A model generated the notes under the pieces. It made no database searches, had not been told where the DNA came from, and worked only from the letters and a program-made list of their open reading frames with translations. A DNA stretch of 45,225 nucleotides from Bacteroidales bacterium (GTDB taxonomy: Bacteria > Bacteroidota > Bacteroidia > Bacteroidales > UBA4417): assembly GCA_030654075.1 (NCBI GenBank), contig JAURYB010000098.1, positions 1 to 45,225 on the forward strand, read 5' to 3'. How positions within the stretch are numbered: the first letter of the stretch is position 1; each line of letters begins with the position of its first letter. This document shows positions 27,599 through 35,875 of the stretch, piece by piece. Both the position numbers and the translations under genes were made by a program.

Positions 27599-29077
27599 CT
27601 ACATTCTTTTCAGCACTCCTGTTTCTTCATTAAAATCATTAATCATTTCATCCCAGCGTTCAGCCTGTTGAAACTGCTGATCCCACACATCACGGTCGTT
27701 CCAGAGCTGGTTCAGATCTTCGAGTTCTTTTTCCTGCTGTTCAATCCAGGTAAAATACTTGAGGTTGTGAATAGCTTTACGGTCGTAATAAGTAAGTTCT
27801 TTGAGATGATCAGTGTTTTGTCCGAAAAGACACTTTTCCATATCCTTAGCGGCTTGCAACGTAGTGTATGCGCCCTTTTCTGTGTTCAGCTCTTCTAAAC
27901 GGGAAGTATACATTTCAGCCGCGTCGGTGGCAAGACTTATAATTACATCATCACCGTTCATTTCGTAATATTTGGCCGTTTTAATTGCCGATAAAATATT
28001 TGCAATTCCTGAAATACCGATCAGCTCAAGCTTTTCGACAAGTTCGTCATCAATTCCAATAGATTTCAAATAACTTTTCCCAACCGGTTCGTTAAACAGT
28101 CTGAACAGGCGCATGCAATCTTCGTCGTCGATGGCTGTTACCATATCGGTATTTTTTGCATTATGAACCCATGGAACATGTTTATCGCCGATGCCTTCGA
28201 TACGGTGTCCACCAAAGCCATTGTTGAGCAAGGTCGGGCATTGCAGCGCTTCGGAGGCAACAATTTTCATGTGTGGGAATTGCTTTTTAAGGTAATCACC
28301 GGCACCGATAGTTCCAGCTGAACCGGTTGCTGAAACGTAGGCAGCCAGCTGTCCTTTTGCTGATTTTACCGAGTTAAAGACTTCTTCAACAGCCGGGGCT
28401 GTAACATTATAATGCCAGCATGGATTCCCGAATTCATCGAACTGGTTGAAGATCACACAATCAGGACGATTGCGCCGGATATCCCAGCATTTGTCATAAA
28501 TTTCCTTTACGTTTGATTCGCAGCCGGGAGTAGCAATTACTTCGGCGCCAATTTCCTTTAGCCAGGAAAACCGTTCTTTGCTCATTTCCTCGGGAAGGAT
28601 AGCAACAGCAGTTACATCCATAAGATGCGAGTCGAAAGCACCGCCGCGGCAATAGTTGCCTGTTGATGGCCAAACAGCTTTATGATAGGTAGGGTCGAAT
28701 TCACCGGTAAGAATTCGTGGAGCGAGGCATCCGTAAGCAGCTCCGACTTTATGTGCTCCAGTAGGGAAATATTTCCCTACAAGCAGAATGATACGGGTTT
28801 TTACGCCGGTAATTTCCGAAGGAATTTCAACATAGTTAACACCACCATAAAGGCCGCCTTTTGGAACAGGTTGATTTTTCCAGGTAATTCTGAAAAGGTT
28901 GGCCGGATGAAGATCCCATAATCCAATGTTTTTCAGTTGATCTTTAATTTTCCCGGGAACAAGTTCGGGGTTGCGCATCTGTGCAAATGTCGGTAGGACG
29001 ATGCCTTTTTCGCGGAAGCGCTCTATGGCTTTTTGCCTGGCTGCCGGGTTTACGATTTTGTCTGTAAGTTTTATCAT
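27599..29077 (-). CDS. TrpB/cysteine-synthase-like PLP enzyme (fold type II)
   Basis: A 492-residue protein. The PLP lysine is probably K110 in FPTGAHKVGAAYG, a context like the GAHK of tryptophan synthase beta. Other marks are STGNYCRGGAFDS (about 137-149), SATGSAGTIGAGDYL and SLATDAAEMY near 390. About 80 extra residues at the C-terminus are rich in aromatic and acidic residues. It is not a normal TrpB, CysK or threonine synthase. It has its own -7 box upstream and lies between ygfK and the threonine-synthase-like gene, all leftward. I would place it in the purine breakdown pathway as a lyase acting on an amino-acid-like intermediate; this is inference. Confidence 0.75.
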   Translation of the reverse strand: MIKLTDKIVNPAARQKAIERFREKGIVLPTFAQMRNPELVPGKIKDQLKNIGLWDLHPANLFRITWKNQPVPKGGLYGGVNYVEIPSEITGVKTRIILLVGKYFPTGAHKVGAAYGCLAPRILTGEFDPTYHKAVWPSTGNYCRGGAFDSHLMDVTAVAILPEEMSKERFSWLKEIGAEVIATPGCESNVKEIYDKCWDIRRNRPDCVIFNQFDEFGNPCWHYNVTAPAVEEVFNSVKSAKGQLAAYVSATGSAGTIGAGDYLKKQFPHMKIVASEALQCPTLLNNGFGGHRIEGIGDKHVPWVHNAKNTDMVTAIDDEDCMRLFRLFNEPVGKSYLKSIGIDDELVEKLELIGISGIANILSAIKTAKYYEMNGDDVIISLATDAAEMYTSRLEELNTEKGAYTTLQAAKDMEKCLFGQNTDHLKELTYYDRKAIHNLKYFTWIEQQEKELEDLNQLWNDRDVWDQQFQQAERWDEMINDFNEETGVLKRM

Positions 29078-29096
29078 TTTTTAAGCTTTTACGCTG

Positions 29097-29104
29097 CAAA
29101 GTTA
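29097..29104 (-). promoter_or_regulatory. -7 box before the TrpB-like gene
   Basis: On the reverse strand this reads TAACTTTG, a match to TAnnTTTG, ending 19 bp before the ATG at 29077. It suggests that the genes downstream of ygfK can be transcribed separately. The remaining 200 bp up to ygfK show no further signal. Confidence 0.6.
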
Positions 29105-29304
29105 TGAATGTAAATGTTGATTCTGTTATAATTCACCACAATAGACATATCAGGTCACATTAGTGGATTTTGAATAAGCCGGAAAGTTTGCAGTAATTGA
29201 TATATTGCCATTAGTTCAGGAAGACGCTTTACCATTTGTTCTTATGAAATCCCTTTCTTTTGCGTCCTGATATGCCTATTGGGATTTAATGACTTTGTCC
29301 GGAT

Positions 29305-32300
29305 TTATGATCCAACAGTTGTAACCGAATCAATCAACACTTTCATCTCTGCCGCTTTATTTAATGTGATTCCCGAATTACCAGCTTTCAATTTTATTAT
29401 GTGAATGATGTGAAAATCAACCAGATCAAAACTAACCGAGATTTCTTCATCAGAATAATTATAGGCGTTTTCATCTTTGGTCAATTTCATTATTTTATCT
29501 CCATTCCGGTGAAGCAATATAGAAGTATCTCCATTCTTTTGAAGTAAAAAACCGTTTTCAGTCTGGTTAAAACTCTTTTCAGTAAGACAAAAACGCGGTT
29601 TATCGCTGAATGGCGAACCTTTGGTCGGGCAGAAAGTGGTACAGTTTCCACATTCGTTACAGAAATCAGCCACATTCAGTACCTGGTATTTTTGCTGGAT
29701 TTTTAAATGACTTTCTATTTCAAAGGAAGCATCTTCACCACTGAAACCAACTTTCCAGACCGGAACCTCAGCCGCTTGTGTATGGTAATAATTGTTGGCG
29801 CGATTCGGGCAAACCGTAACGCAGACACTGCAAACATCACCACATTGCAGACAACGCGAAGCTTCCTGTATGGCTGATTCCGCAGTGAATTCAGGATGAT
29901 CACCGGCAATTTGTTTAGCTATTTTAATCCTTCGTGACTTAGCTACGATAAAATCGCTGTGCGACATTTTTTTATCCGAAGAAAGTTTTTCGGAAGGAAG
30001 GACAATTCCTGCTTTTGCAGCGATCTGGATGGCTGCTTTGCGGCCGTCGCCAACTGCTTTTACAATGGTTGCAGCGCCACGCATGGCATCGCCACCTACA
30101 AAAACACCAGGAATTGAAGTTTCGTAAGATCCTTTCACGGTTTGAAGTTCACCGTAAGTGATAAAGTCAATGTCAATATCCTGTCCAAGTGCAGGAATTA
30201 ATGAATCTACCGGAAATTCAACAAATTGGCCTGCAATTTTAACAGGAGCCAGGCGCGAATCAGTTGAGGATTTTACCAACTCCATTTTAGTGCAAACAAT
30301 TGAAGAAATACGATTCCCGCTCAAGACCAGTTTTTCCGGAGCAAGTAATTCATGCAATTCAATTCCTTCGGTAAGCAAAGCTTTGATTTCATCCACATCG
30401 GCGGGCATTTCGTTGCGGGTGCGGCGATACAGAACTTTGACAGAACTGCCTGGTTTTGAAAATCGTTTGGCTGTACGGGCAACATCCATGGCTGTATTTC
30501 CCCCTCCGATAACGATGATATTCTTCCCTAAATCAGTTAGCTTTCCAAGTTTCGTGTTTTTCAGAAACTCAAATGCATTTAAAATTCCTGCCGCATTTTC
30601 GCCTTCCATTTGCAGGGTTTTAAAGCGCTGAGCTCCGGCTGCAATATAAACTGAATCATATTCCGACCGCAGGCGGGCAAAAAGCTGGCTATCAATTTTT
30701 GAGTTATACTGTATTTTTACTCCCAGATTTTCAATACGTTCAATATCCTTTCTCAGCGATTCCATTTTCAGCCTGAATTCAGGAATGGCCTCGGAAACCA
30801 TGCCGCCGGGAATGGATTTAGTTTCGAAAATTTCAACTTCAAAACCACCCATTCGTAAAAAGTAAGCACAACTTAATCCCGAAGGACCCGCACCTATAAT
30901 AGCTACTTTCTTACCGTTTGACGGGGAAATGCTGATATCAGCTTCAAAACCTTTTTCGGCAACAAAGCGTTTCACTTCTTTAATTTTCAGCGCTTGCTCA
31001 TAGTTGATGCGTGTGCATTTTGTCTGGCACATATGATCGCAAGCCACTCCAAGTACATTCGGGAATGGATTCTTAATCATGATCACATCAAAAGCTTTTT
31101 GGAAATCACCTTGCGAAGTATGATACAGGTATTCCGGAATATCCTGGTTTGTCGGGCATTCATCCACACAAGGCGCATGAATACAGTCGAAAAAACCTAA
31201 TGAGCGGCTGGTCTTTATGCTTTTGGTTGCAAAAGGATCGCGTTTATAATCCTCATTCAGCACAACTTCGTCGGCGTACGCGTTCAGTTTTTCGAGGGGT
31301 GACCTGGTTTCCTTATGCTTTTTCTCAGACAGATTTTCAATATACTGAGCCAATCGTCCGTAACCGCCGGGTTTCAGAATATCAGAACAAACCGTAACCG
31401 GTTTCAATCCACTTTCGATCAGGTCGTTGATATTGAAACAATCGGCACCGGCTGAAAAAGACACATTCAGTTTCCCATTGAATTCGTTCTGTAATTTCCT
31501 GACCACGTTTACACTGATCGGATGCAAAGCCCGGCCACTCATATACATCATCTGTTCGTGAACAGGGAAAACGTTTTTATGATTTATGCTTTCAAGCGTA
31601 TTGGTGAGTTTTACGCCAAAAAATAATCCTTCGGAATCAGCTGTTTGCTGAAGTCTTTGGATGATTCCAATAGCATCAGGATATTTCAGGTCATGCTCAA
31701 AGGCAATATCAGGAATGGTATTTTTAAACCCAAGCTTGTTGTTTAAAATATCGCGGAGTTCATCTTTTCCGAGTAGAGTTGGATTAAGTTTCACCAGCGT
31801 ATGAAGTTTTTTCTCTTTCAACAGGTAATGACCGATTTTCTCAATTTCGTCGGGCGGACAGCCGTGCATGGTGCTAAGGGTAATATTATCGGAAATACGA
31901 TCAGGAATTGTACTATTTGCAAGTTCAGGATAAAAAGGCAGCAATTCGTCAATCATCTTTTGTTTAGCCACACCGCAATCCGACATGCTTTTCAGGAACC
32001 ATTGCATGTTTTCATTCTGAATGCCAGCAAAATTGTAGCCGATGCTCATATTGAAGATGAAGCCACGTTTTTGCTGCTTGTCCCATCCGAATTTATGCTG
32101 AAGCAAATGAATCAGTATCCATGCTTTCAGGTATTCATCAAACGATTCATGTATGCGAAGTTCCTGCGACCATTCGCAGTTGTAACCTTCGTCCTGCATA
32201 TCGATGCAAGGTTTCGATATTTCGAGTTCGTCCAGAGTTTGAATTGTTTTCAATTCGATGTAGCTTGCGCCGCAAAGCCAGGCTGAGATAATATTCTGAG

Positions 32301-32508
32301 CCATTTGTGTATGCGGACCGGCAGCAACGCCCAAAGGAGTATACAGATGCTGCCCGAAGATATCCATTGAAAGTCCTTCGTGGTTTTCGGGATTAAAGAA
32401 CAATTTTTCAGGTATGCCAAAAATTTCTTTCCGGGTAGTAAATTCAGTTTCGATCAGAGTAAAAAGTTTTCCTGCGGAAACAGGAGAAAATGCGGTGGAA
32501 TGGATCAT
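29305..32508 (-). CDS. ygfK: YgfK-type multidomain FeS-flavin oxidoreductase
   Basis: A 1067-residue protein in the range of E. coli YgfK (1032). Residues about 1-420 resemble the dihydroorotate/dihydropyrimidine dehydrogenase barrel (FGQHLYTPLGVAAGPHTQ). About 440-530 is the GltD-type FeS helical domain with cysteines in CIHAPCVDECPTNQ and CDHMCQTKC. An FAD site VAIIGAGPSGLSCAYF follows, then an NAD(P) site IIVIGGGNTAMDVAR. Two ferredoxin-like stretches close it (CLQCGDVCSVCVTVCPNRA and CNECGNCTTFCPTKG). It should pass electrons between NAD(P)H and an FeS or flavin partner. Although named a selenate reductase subunit in databases, it accompanies purine-degrading Mo hydroxylases and is the obvious redox partner of the FAD-less xdh here. 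It is the first gene of the leftward cluster. Confidence 0.9.
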   Translation of the reverse strand: MIHSTAFSPVSAGKLFTLIETEFTTRKEIFGIPEKLFFNPENHEGLSMDIFGQHLYTPLGVAAGPHTQMAQNIISAWLCGASYIELKTIQTLDELEISKPCIDMQDEGYNCEWSQELRIHESFDEYLKAWILIHLLQHKFGWDKQQKRGFIFNMSIGYNFAGIQNENMQWFLKSMSDCGVAKQKMIDELLPFYPELANSTIPDRISDNITLSTMHGCPPDEIEKIGHYLLKEKKLHTLVKLNPTLLGKDELRDILNNKLGFKNTIPDIAFEHDLKYPDAIGIIQRLQQTADSEGLFFGVKLTNTLESINHKNVFPVHEQMMYMSGRALHPISVNVVRKLQNEFNGKLNVSFSAGADCFNINDLIESGLKPVTVCSDILKPGGYGRLAQYIENLSEKKHKETRSPLEKLNAYADEVVLNEDYKRDPFATKSIKTSRSLGFFDCIHAPCVDECPTNQDIPEYLYHTSQGDFQKAFDVIMIKNPFPNVLGVACDHMCQTKCTRINYEQALKIKEVKRFVAEKGFEADISISPSNGKKVAIIGAGPSGLSCAYFLRMGGFEVEIFETKSIPGGMVSEAIPEFRLKMESLRKDIERIENLGVKIQYNSKIDSQLFARLRSEYDSVYIAAGAQRFKTLQMEGENAAGILNAFEFLKNTKLGKLTDLGKNIIVIGGGNTAMDVARTAKRFSKPGSSVKVLYRRTRNEMPADVDEIKALLTEGIELHELLAPEKLVLSGNRISSIVCTKMELVKSSTDSRLAPVKIAGQFVEFPVDSLIPALGQDIDIDFITYGELQTVKGSYETSIPGVFVGGDAMRGAATIVKAVGDGRKAAIQIAAKAGIVLPSEKLSSDKKMSHSDFIVAKSRRIKIAKQIAGDHPEFTAESAIQEASRCLQCGDVCSVCVTVCPNRANNYYHTQAAEVPVWKVGFSGEDASFEIESHLKIQQKYQVLNVADFCNECGNCTTFCPTKGSPFSDKPRFCLTEKSFNQTENGFLLQKNGDTSILLHRNGDKIMKLTKDENAYNYSDEEISVSFDLVDFHIIHIIKLKAGNSGITLNKAAEMKVLIDSVTTVGS

Positions 32509-32525
32509 TGATTAGAGTTTAAAAT

Positions 32526-32683
32526 AAGTGCCTAGAGTGCCTAAAGTACTTAGAGTGCCTAAAGTACTTAAAATGATTGGAGTGCTATAATACATAGAAA
32601 TCTTTTAGTATCATTATTAATTGTTTTTTCGTTTTCAACTTTATTCACTCAAGCACACTTTAGTGCACTTTAGGCACTTGATG
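32526..32683 (+). repeat. Inverted short-tandem-repeat element, left copy (AGTGCCTAAAGTACTTAG)
   Basis: The left arm (32526-32589) repeats the 9-bp words AGTGCCTAA/AGTACTTAG. A spacer of about 60 bp contains TTTTAGTATCATTATTAAT. The right arm (about 32652-32683) reads the inverse, CACTTTAGTGCACTTTAGGCACTTG. The spacer is homologous to that of the element at 33105-33288, so the two are copies of one element in the same orientation, flanking the four-helix-bundle gene. Confidence 0.8.
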
Positions 32684-32711
32684 TAACATGTAGAATAGCC
32701 GCTAAAGATGG

Positions 32712-33071
32712 CTATGGTTTCAACTTATCACTCACCGAAGTAAATATAGCAAGTAACTCATTTGCTTCAGTCAACATCAAATTTACTTCTATAGAATCTA
32801 GCCAGTTCATATCCAAAACTATTTCAAGCCAATATACAGTTTCACTTGATTCGCTTTCACAAATCTGTATTTTGTTGTAAAAATCAGCTTTACTTCTTGC
32901 CCGGTTTGCTTCGCGGTAATTTGCGCCTATGCTGGTTCCTGATTTTGTTAACTGATTCCTAATTACTCTTCCTTCCTGTGTGCTTGGTAAAGTAGTACAA
33001 AGCCGGATGATGCGAATAGCAAACTGTTTGGTCCTGATTTCTAGTTGTTTTGCAAATTCTTTATTTTCCAT
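32712..33071 (-). CDS. Four-helix-bundle protein (23S rRNA intervening-sequence protein family)
   Basis: A 119-residue all-helical protein with the family signature FAIRIIRLCTTLP, NQLTKSGTSIGANYREANRA and SESSETVYWLEI. This family was first seen in intervening sequences of 23S rRNA genes and occurs often as a solitary gene in Bacteroidota; its function is not known. Here it is flanked on both sides by copies of the same inverted repeat element, which suggests that gene and elements moved or spread together. It lies between ygfK and mocA and is unlikely to belong to the purine pathway. Confidence 0.88.
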   Translation of the reverse strand: MENKEFAKQLEIRTKQFAIRIIRLCTTLPSTQEGRVIRNQLTKSGTSIGANYREANRARSKADFYNKIQICESESSETVYWLEIVLDMNWLDSIEVNLMLTEANELLAIFTSVSDKLKP

Positions 33072-33104
33072 GAGTAGAATTTTAAATCCTTATTTATGAA
33101 AAAG

Positions 33105-33288
33105 GTAGTGCCTAAAGTACTTAGAGTGCCTAGAGTGCCTAAAGTGCCTAAAGTACTTAGAGTGCTTAGAGTACTTAAAGTGAATGGAGTAACCGAGCTA
33201 TTTGAGAATCTTTCAGTATCATTATTAATCGTTGTATGGTTTTTAACTCTGGGCACTTTAGCGCATTTTAGTGCACTCTAGGCACTTT
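33105..33288 (+). repeat. Inverted short-tandem-repeat element, right copy
   Basis: The left arm (33105-33182) is about nine 9-bp units of AGTGCCTAA/AGTACTTAG/AGTGCTTAG. A 65-bp spacer contains TTTCAGTATCATTATTAATCG. The right arm (33251-33288) reads GGCACTTTAGCGC...GTGCACTCTAGGCAC, the inverse. Both strands give long Val/Leu/Pro/Lys or Thr/Leu/Ser/Gly repeats in translation, but these are by-products of the 9-bp period. It ends 5 bp before the -7 box of mocA. Confidence 0.85.
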
Positions 33289-33292
33289 TTTC

Positions 33293-33300
33293 TACTTTTG
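33293..33300 (+). promoter_or_regulatory. -7 box of mocA
   Basis: TACTTTTG matches TAnnTTTG and ends 21 bp before the ATG at 33322. The -33 position falls in the arm of the repeat element just upstream. Confidence 0.6.
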
Positions 33301-33321
33301 TAAAATTAGAAAATAAATAGA

Positions 33322-33918
33322 ATGAAAGAAGCATTATTTGCACAAACATCATGTATCATACTTGCGGCAGGAAATTCAGTGAGAATGGGTACAGATAAAG
33401 CCTTACTCAAATTTAATGCGGATCAGACTTTTCTTCAAAAAATCAGTGAAGCCTATTTGTTGGCAGGTATTGAACAGGTAATCGTAGTTGTAAATTCTGA
33501 GTTGTTTATACTGATCAGAGAAAGCAATCATAATCTTTCAAAAAAGGTTCTTCTGGTTATTAATGACAAACCGGAACTCGGCAGGTTTTATTCTCTTCAA
33601 ACCGGGATAAAGTTCCTGAAACCTGGCAATTCGTGTTTTTTTCAAAATATAGATAATCCTTTTACATCTGAAAAATTGCTCTGTGAATTGATAATCTTTA
33701 AAGACACAGCTGATGTTATAATGCCAACTTATCAAAAGAAATCAGGGCACCCGGTTTTGATCAGTCCATTACTTGCGCAGGAAATTTTGAGAACATATAA
33801 TTCTGATTTAAGAATAGATCTGTTTTTAAAACAGTTTGAAGTAAAAAAAACAGAAACTATTGACCCCAATATTCTAGTGAATATTAATTCCCCCGAAGAT
33901 TATTCAAGCTGGATGTAA
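33322..33918 (+). CDS. mocA: Molybdenum cofactor nucleotidyltransferase, MocA/YgfJ type
   Basis: A 198-residue nucleotidyltransferase with the NTP-binding signature LAAGNSVRMGTDKALLKF at about 14-31. The conserved region QNIDNPFTS corresponds to the Q-x-(D/N)-x-P motif, and GHPVLISP marks the family. MocA-type enzymes attach CMP to molybdopterin to give the dinucleotide cofactor used by xanthine dehydrogenase-type hydroxylases, which fits the xdh gene in the neighbouring leftward cluster. It is transcribed divergently from that cluster with its own -7 box. Specificity for CTP against GTP is not certain from sequence. Confidence 0.85.
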   Translation: MKEALFAQTSCIILAAGNSVRMGTDKALLKFNADQTFLQKISEAYLLAGIEQVIVVVNSELFILIRESNHNLSKKVLLVINDKPELGRFYSLQTGIKFLKPGNSCFFQNIDNPFTSEKLLCELIIFKDTADVIMPTYQKKSGHPVLISPLLAQEILRTYNSDLRIDLFLKQFEVKKTETIDPNILVNINSPEDYSSWM

Positions 33919-34491
33919 CGCCTGTATACTGCGACCAGAATATTTCGGATATCCCTGTAATTTGAACAATTTGCATTTTTAAAAATGTCCCGGAAACTTA
34001 ATTTCATTTTAATTGGGCAGTTTTTTAAACCCTCTATTACCGAACAATTTACCGCCATAAACTGTTAGTAGACACTACAATTGTTCAGAAAAATTTCTTC
34101 ATCACTCCATTTTGTATTACTAACAATTAGGGATCATTTATCAATGTCGTTTAGTTAAGGATATTGGATAATAAAATTGTTAAACACAAAAAACGCAAAG
34201 ATGTCGCAAAGTACCGCAGAGCTTTTATTGTCATACTTCTTTGCGGAACTCTGCGCAGAACTCTGCGGCTCTCTGCGGTTAAATCTTCAACATTTTCTGT
34301 TAATTAAACAACATTGGATCATTTATATGAAATTACCCAAGAGATAAGTTATTATGCTTTTGGTATTGATTATATGAAAATTGGTGAGGTTTTCAGCAGA
34401 GCTATTACATGGTATTATAAATATCAGCAAAAAAACCGCTTTAAATTCTTGAAGAATACAGGTCTTCACTCTTTTTAAAATACCCGCAAAA
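33919..34491. other. Intergenic region with a remnant-like small frame
   Basis: This 573-bp gap holds the repeat element at 34181-34283. It also has a 54-codon frame at 34314-34478 (TTG start, or ATG at 34374) whose product, with Tyr/Phe/Lys-rich composition and YAFGIDYMKIGEVFSRA, looks protein-like. I could not match it to a family; it may be the tail of a decayed gene. It ends 13 bp before the methyltransferase start. No clear -7 box was found for that gene. Confidence 0.4.
34181..34283 (+). repeat. Inverted short-tandem-repeat element (CGCAAAG/CTCTGCGG type)
   Basis: The left arm is AACGCAAAGATGTCGCAAAG plus TACCGCAGAGC (to 34222). The right arm (34239-34283) is CTTTGCGGAACTCTGCGCAG plus AACTCTGCGGCTCTCTGCGG. 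The spacer is only about 16 bp, so the two arms can fold into one imperfect hairpin. Confidence 0.7.
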
Positions 34492-35325
34492 ATGCATAAA
34501 GTCCATATTAATACGCACATCAAAAATCACTATACCAAAACACTGCTTTTCGAGGAAATTCTGGAACGGCTAAAGCAACAGGGAATTGATCCGGATATTA
34601 TAACCCGGAATGACCTGAATGGAGTTGATGAGTTTCATGTACGGGGAGCAGAAGTTTCCAGGGAAATTGCAAAGGAAATAAACCTGGATGGAAGCCAGGT
34701 TTTAGATGTTGGTTGTGGAATAGGAGGACCCGCAAGAATGCTTGCTGACGAATTTAACTGTGAAGTTACGGGTATTGATATGAGCCATGAGTTTATACTC
34801 ACCGCGCGTAAATTATCGGCGCTGGTCGGACTCAGGGATAAAACAGAATTTATCCAGGGCGATGCGTTGGAATTGCCTTTCGAAAACGGAACATTTGATG
34901 TGGCCTGGACACAGCATGTGCAAATGAATGTGAATGATAAAGCCAGGTTTTATTCCGAAATCGCCCGGGTTCTGAGTGATAAGGGAATATTTATCTACTA
35001 CGATGTATTCAGGAAGGGTAAAGATGATTTGGATTATCCTGTTCCCTGGGCTAATGATCCTTCAATCAGTTTCCTTGGAACTATTCTCAACATGGATACT
35101 ATCCTCACTAATCTTGGGCTTAAAAAAGTCCAGGCTACCGACCAGACGGAAAATGCATTAACCTTCTTTTCAGCTATGTTTGAAAAGAATAACAAAAACG
35201 GAAATCAAAATTTGGGACAGGATGTATTCATGGGTGCTTCATCGCCCGAAAAATTCGGCAATTTACTCAAAGGGCTTAAAGAACATAAGATCGTTCTTCA
35301 AAGCGGTATTTATAGGAAGAAGTGA
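34492..35325 (+). CDS. SAM-dependent methyltransferase
   Basis: A 277-residue class I methyltransferase. Motif I is VLDVGCGIGGPARML (about 70-84), the acidic residue of motif II is the D of VTGIDMS (about 95), and motif IV is around FDVAWTQHVQMNV. The style is that of small-molecule methyltransferases such as those acting on glycine/sarcosine, sterols or quinones. The substrate cannot be assigned, and neither neighbour gives a clue. It ends about 235 bp before the ilv promoter and has no visible terminator, so some read-through into the ilv leader is possible. Confidence 0.82.
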   Translation: MHKVHINTHIKNHYTKTLLFEEILERLKQQGIDPDIITRNDLNGVDEFHVRGAEVSREIAKEINLDGSQVLDVGCGIGGPARMLADEFNCEVTGIDMSHEFILTARKLSALVGLRDKTEFIQGDALELPFENGTFDVAWTQHVQMNVNDKARFYSEIARVLSDKGIFIYYDVFRKGKDDLDYPVPWANDPSISFLGTILNMDTILTNLGLKKVQATDQTENALTFFSAMFEKNNKNGNQNLGQDVFMGASSPEKFGNLLKGLKEHKIVLQSGIYRKK

Positions 35326-35558
35326 TAGCCCTCGTAAATTATAAACTCTATAGAATCCTGCTACATTTGGATTTATACCCCTTGACTGAATAAATATACA
35401 CATATTTACAATCAGGAATATATTTATAAGGAGGCATGATTTTAATGATATTGGTTAAGTTGCAGAATATGAATAACATATATGATAAAATATCATTTTT
35501 AATCGTTCAGTAATTTACTTAAAAATCGTAAAAACGCGTTGAAAACCCGTATAAAATG

Positions 35559-35588
35559 TTGAGCATGTAAAAATAGGCCGTATTTTTG
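35559..35588 (+). promoter_or_regulatory. Promoter of the ilv-leu operon
   Basis: This is the best promoter in the window. A -33 TTG lies at 35559-35561, then a 19-bp spacer, then the -7 box TATTTTTG at 35581-35588. Transcription should start about 35594, giving a leader RNA that begins about 15 nt before the leader peptide ATG. Confidence 0.8.
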
Positions 35589-35608
35589 TAGCCACAAACA
35601 CCATTTGC

Positions 35609-35680
35609 ATGTCAGTCATTTCTTCAAACAGCATTATTAACCTCCTCGTCCTCCTCCTCTGGAAAATCCAGGTGGGTTAG
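35609..35680 (+). CDS. Leader peptide of the ilv-leu operon
   Basis: An ATG-TAG frame of 23 codons starts about 15 nt after the likely transcription start. Twelve of its 23 residues are branched-chain amino acids: Leu 12, 13, 15, 16 and 17 (all CTC), Val 3, 14 and 22, Ile 4, 9, 10 and 20. The core reads IINLLVLLLW. Such enrichment next to a downstream terminator hairpin, ahead of ilvD, is the classical sign of a ribosome-mediated attenuator. Starvation for charged Leu, Ile or Val tRNA would stall the ribosome on residues 9-17. The product itself should have no function. Confidence 0.9.
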   Translation: MSVISSNSIINLLVLLLWKIQVG

Positions 35681-35741
35681 GAATGTTGTTTAACTAAATA
35701 TAAACAGAAGCCTCTCTCACTTGAACTGAGAGGGGCTTTTT
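35672..35741 (+). promoter_or_regulatory. Transcription attenuator (antiterminator/terminator) of the ilv-leu operon
   Basis: The terminator stem is AGCCTCTCTCA (35709-35719) with TGAGAGGGGCT (35727-35737), ten pairs plus one wobble, and five T end at 35741. Competing antiterminator: GTGGGTTAGG (35672-35681) can pair with CCTCTCTCAC (35711-35720) at 8 of 10 positions. A pause hairpin CTGG/CCAG (about 35659-35672) with extension lies over the last Leu codons. A ribosome stalled on the Leu/Val codons would block the pause hairpin, free the antiterminator and let transcription reach ilvD. Confidence 0.87.
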
Positions 35742-35807
35742 GATGTAAAAGAATCATCTGAATTAGCACTGATAATGAAGTTCTTAGTTTAAAAAATAAA
35801 AAATGTA

Positions 35808-35875
35808 GCCACAGATTGCGCAGATAAACACAGATAACAAAAAAAACATTCGCAAAAATCTGTGAAATCTGTGGC
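35808..35875 (+). repeat. Inverted short-repeat element (CCACAGAT type)
   Basis: The left arm is GCCACAGATTGCGCAGATAA plus ACACAGAT. The right arm is AATCTGTGAAATCTGTGGC, its inverse. A 20-bp A-rich spacer lies between. It sits in the 337-bp untranslated stretch between the attenuator and ilvD, so it would be part of the operon's mRNA. Nothing else was recognised in that stretch. Confidence 0.75.

Noticed and set aside
33041..33281. Val-Pro-Lys-Val-Leu and Thr-Leu-Ser-Thr-Leu repeat proteins on both strands
   Set aside because: They are translations of the 9-bp repeat arm; any frame of such an array stays open.
32526..33288. CRISPR array
   Set aside because: The repeats are 9 bp, degenerate and contiguous without regular spacers, and no cas gene is in the window.
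34314..34478. 54-codon frame before the methyltransferase as a gene
   Set aside because: Composition looks protein-like but the start is TTG, no family was recognised and no signal precedes it; noted only as a possible remnant.
35609..35680. Chance small frame instead of a leader peptide
   Set aside because: Rejected as chance because the branched-chain enrichment, promoter, pause hairpin, antiterminator and terminator all agree; kept as a leader peptide.
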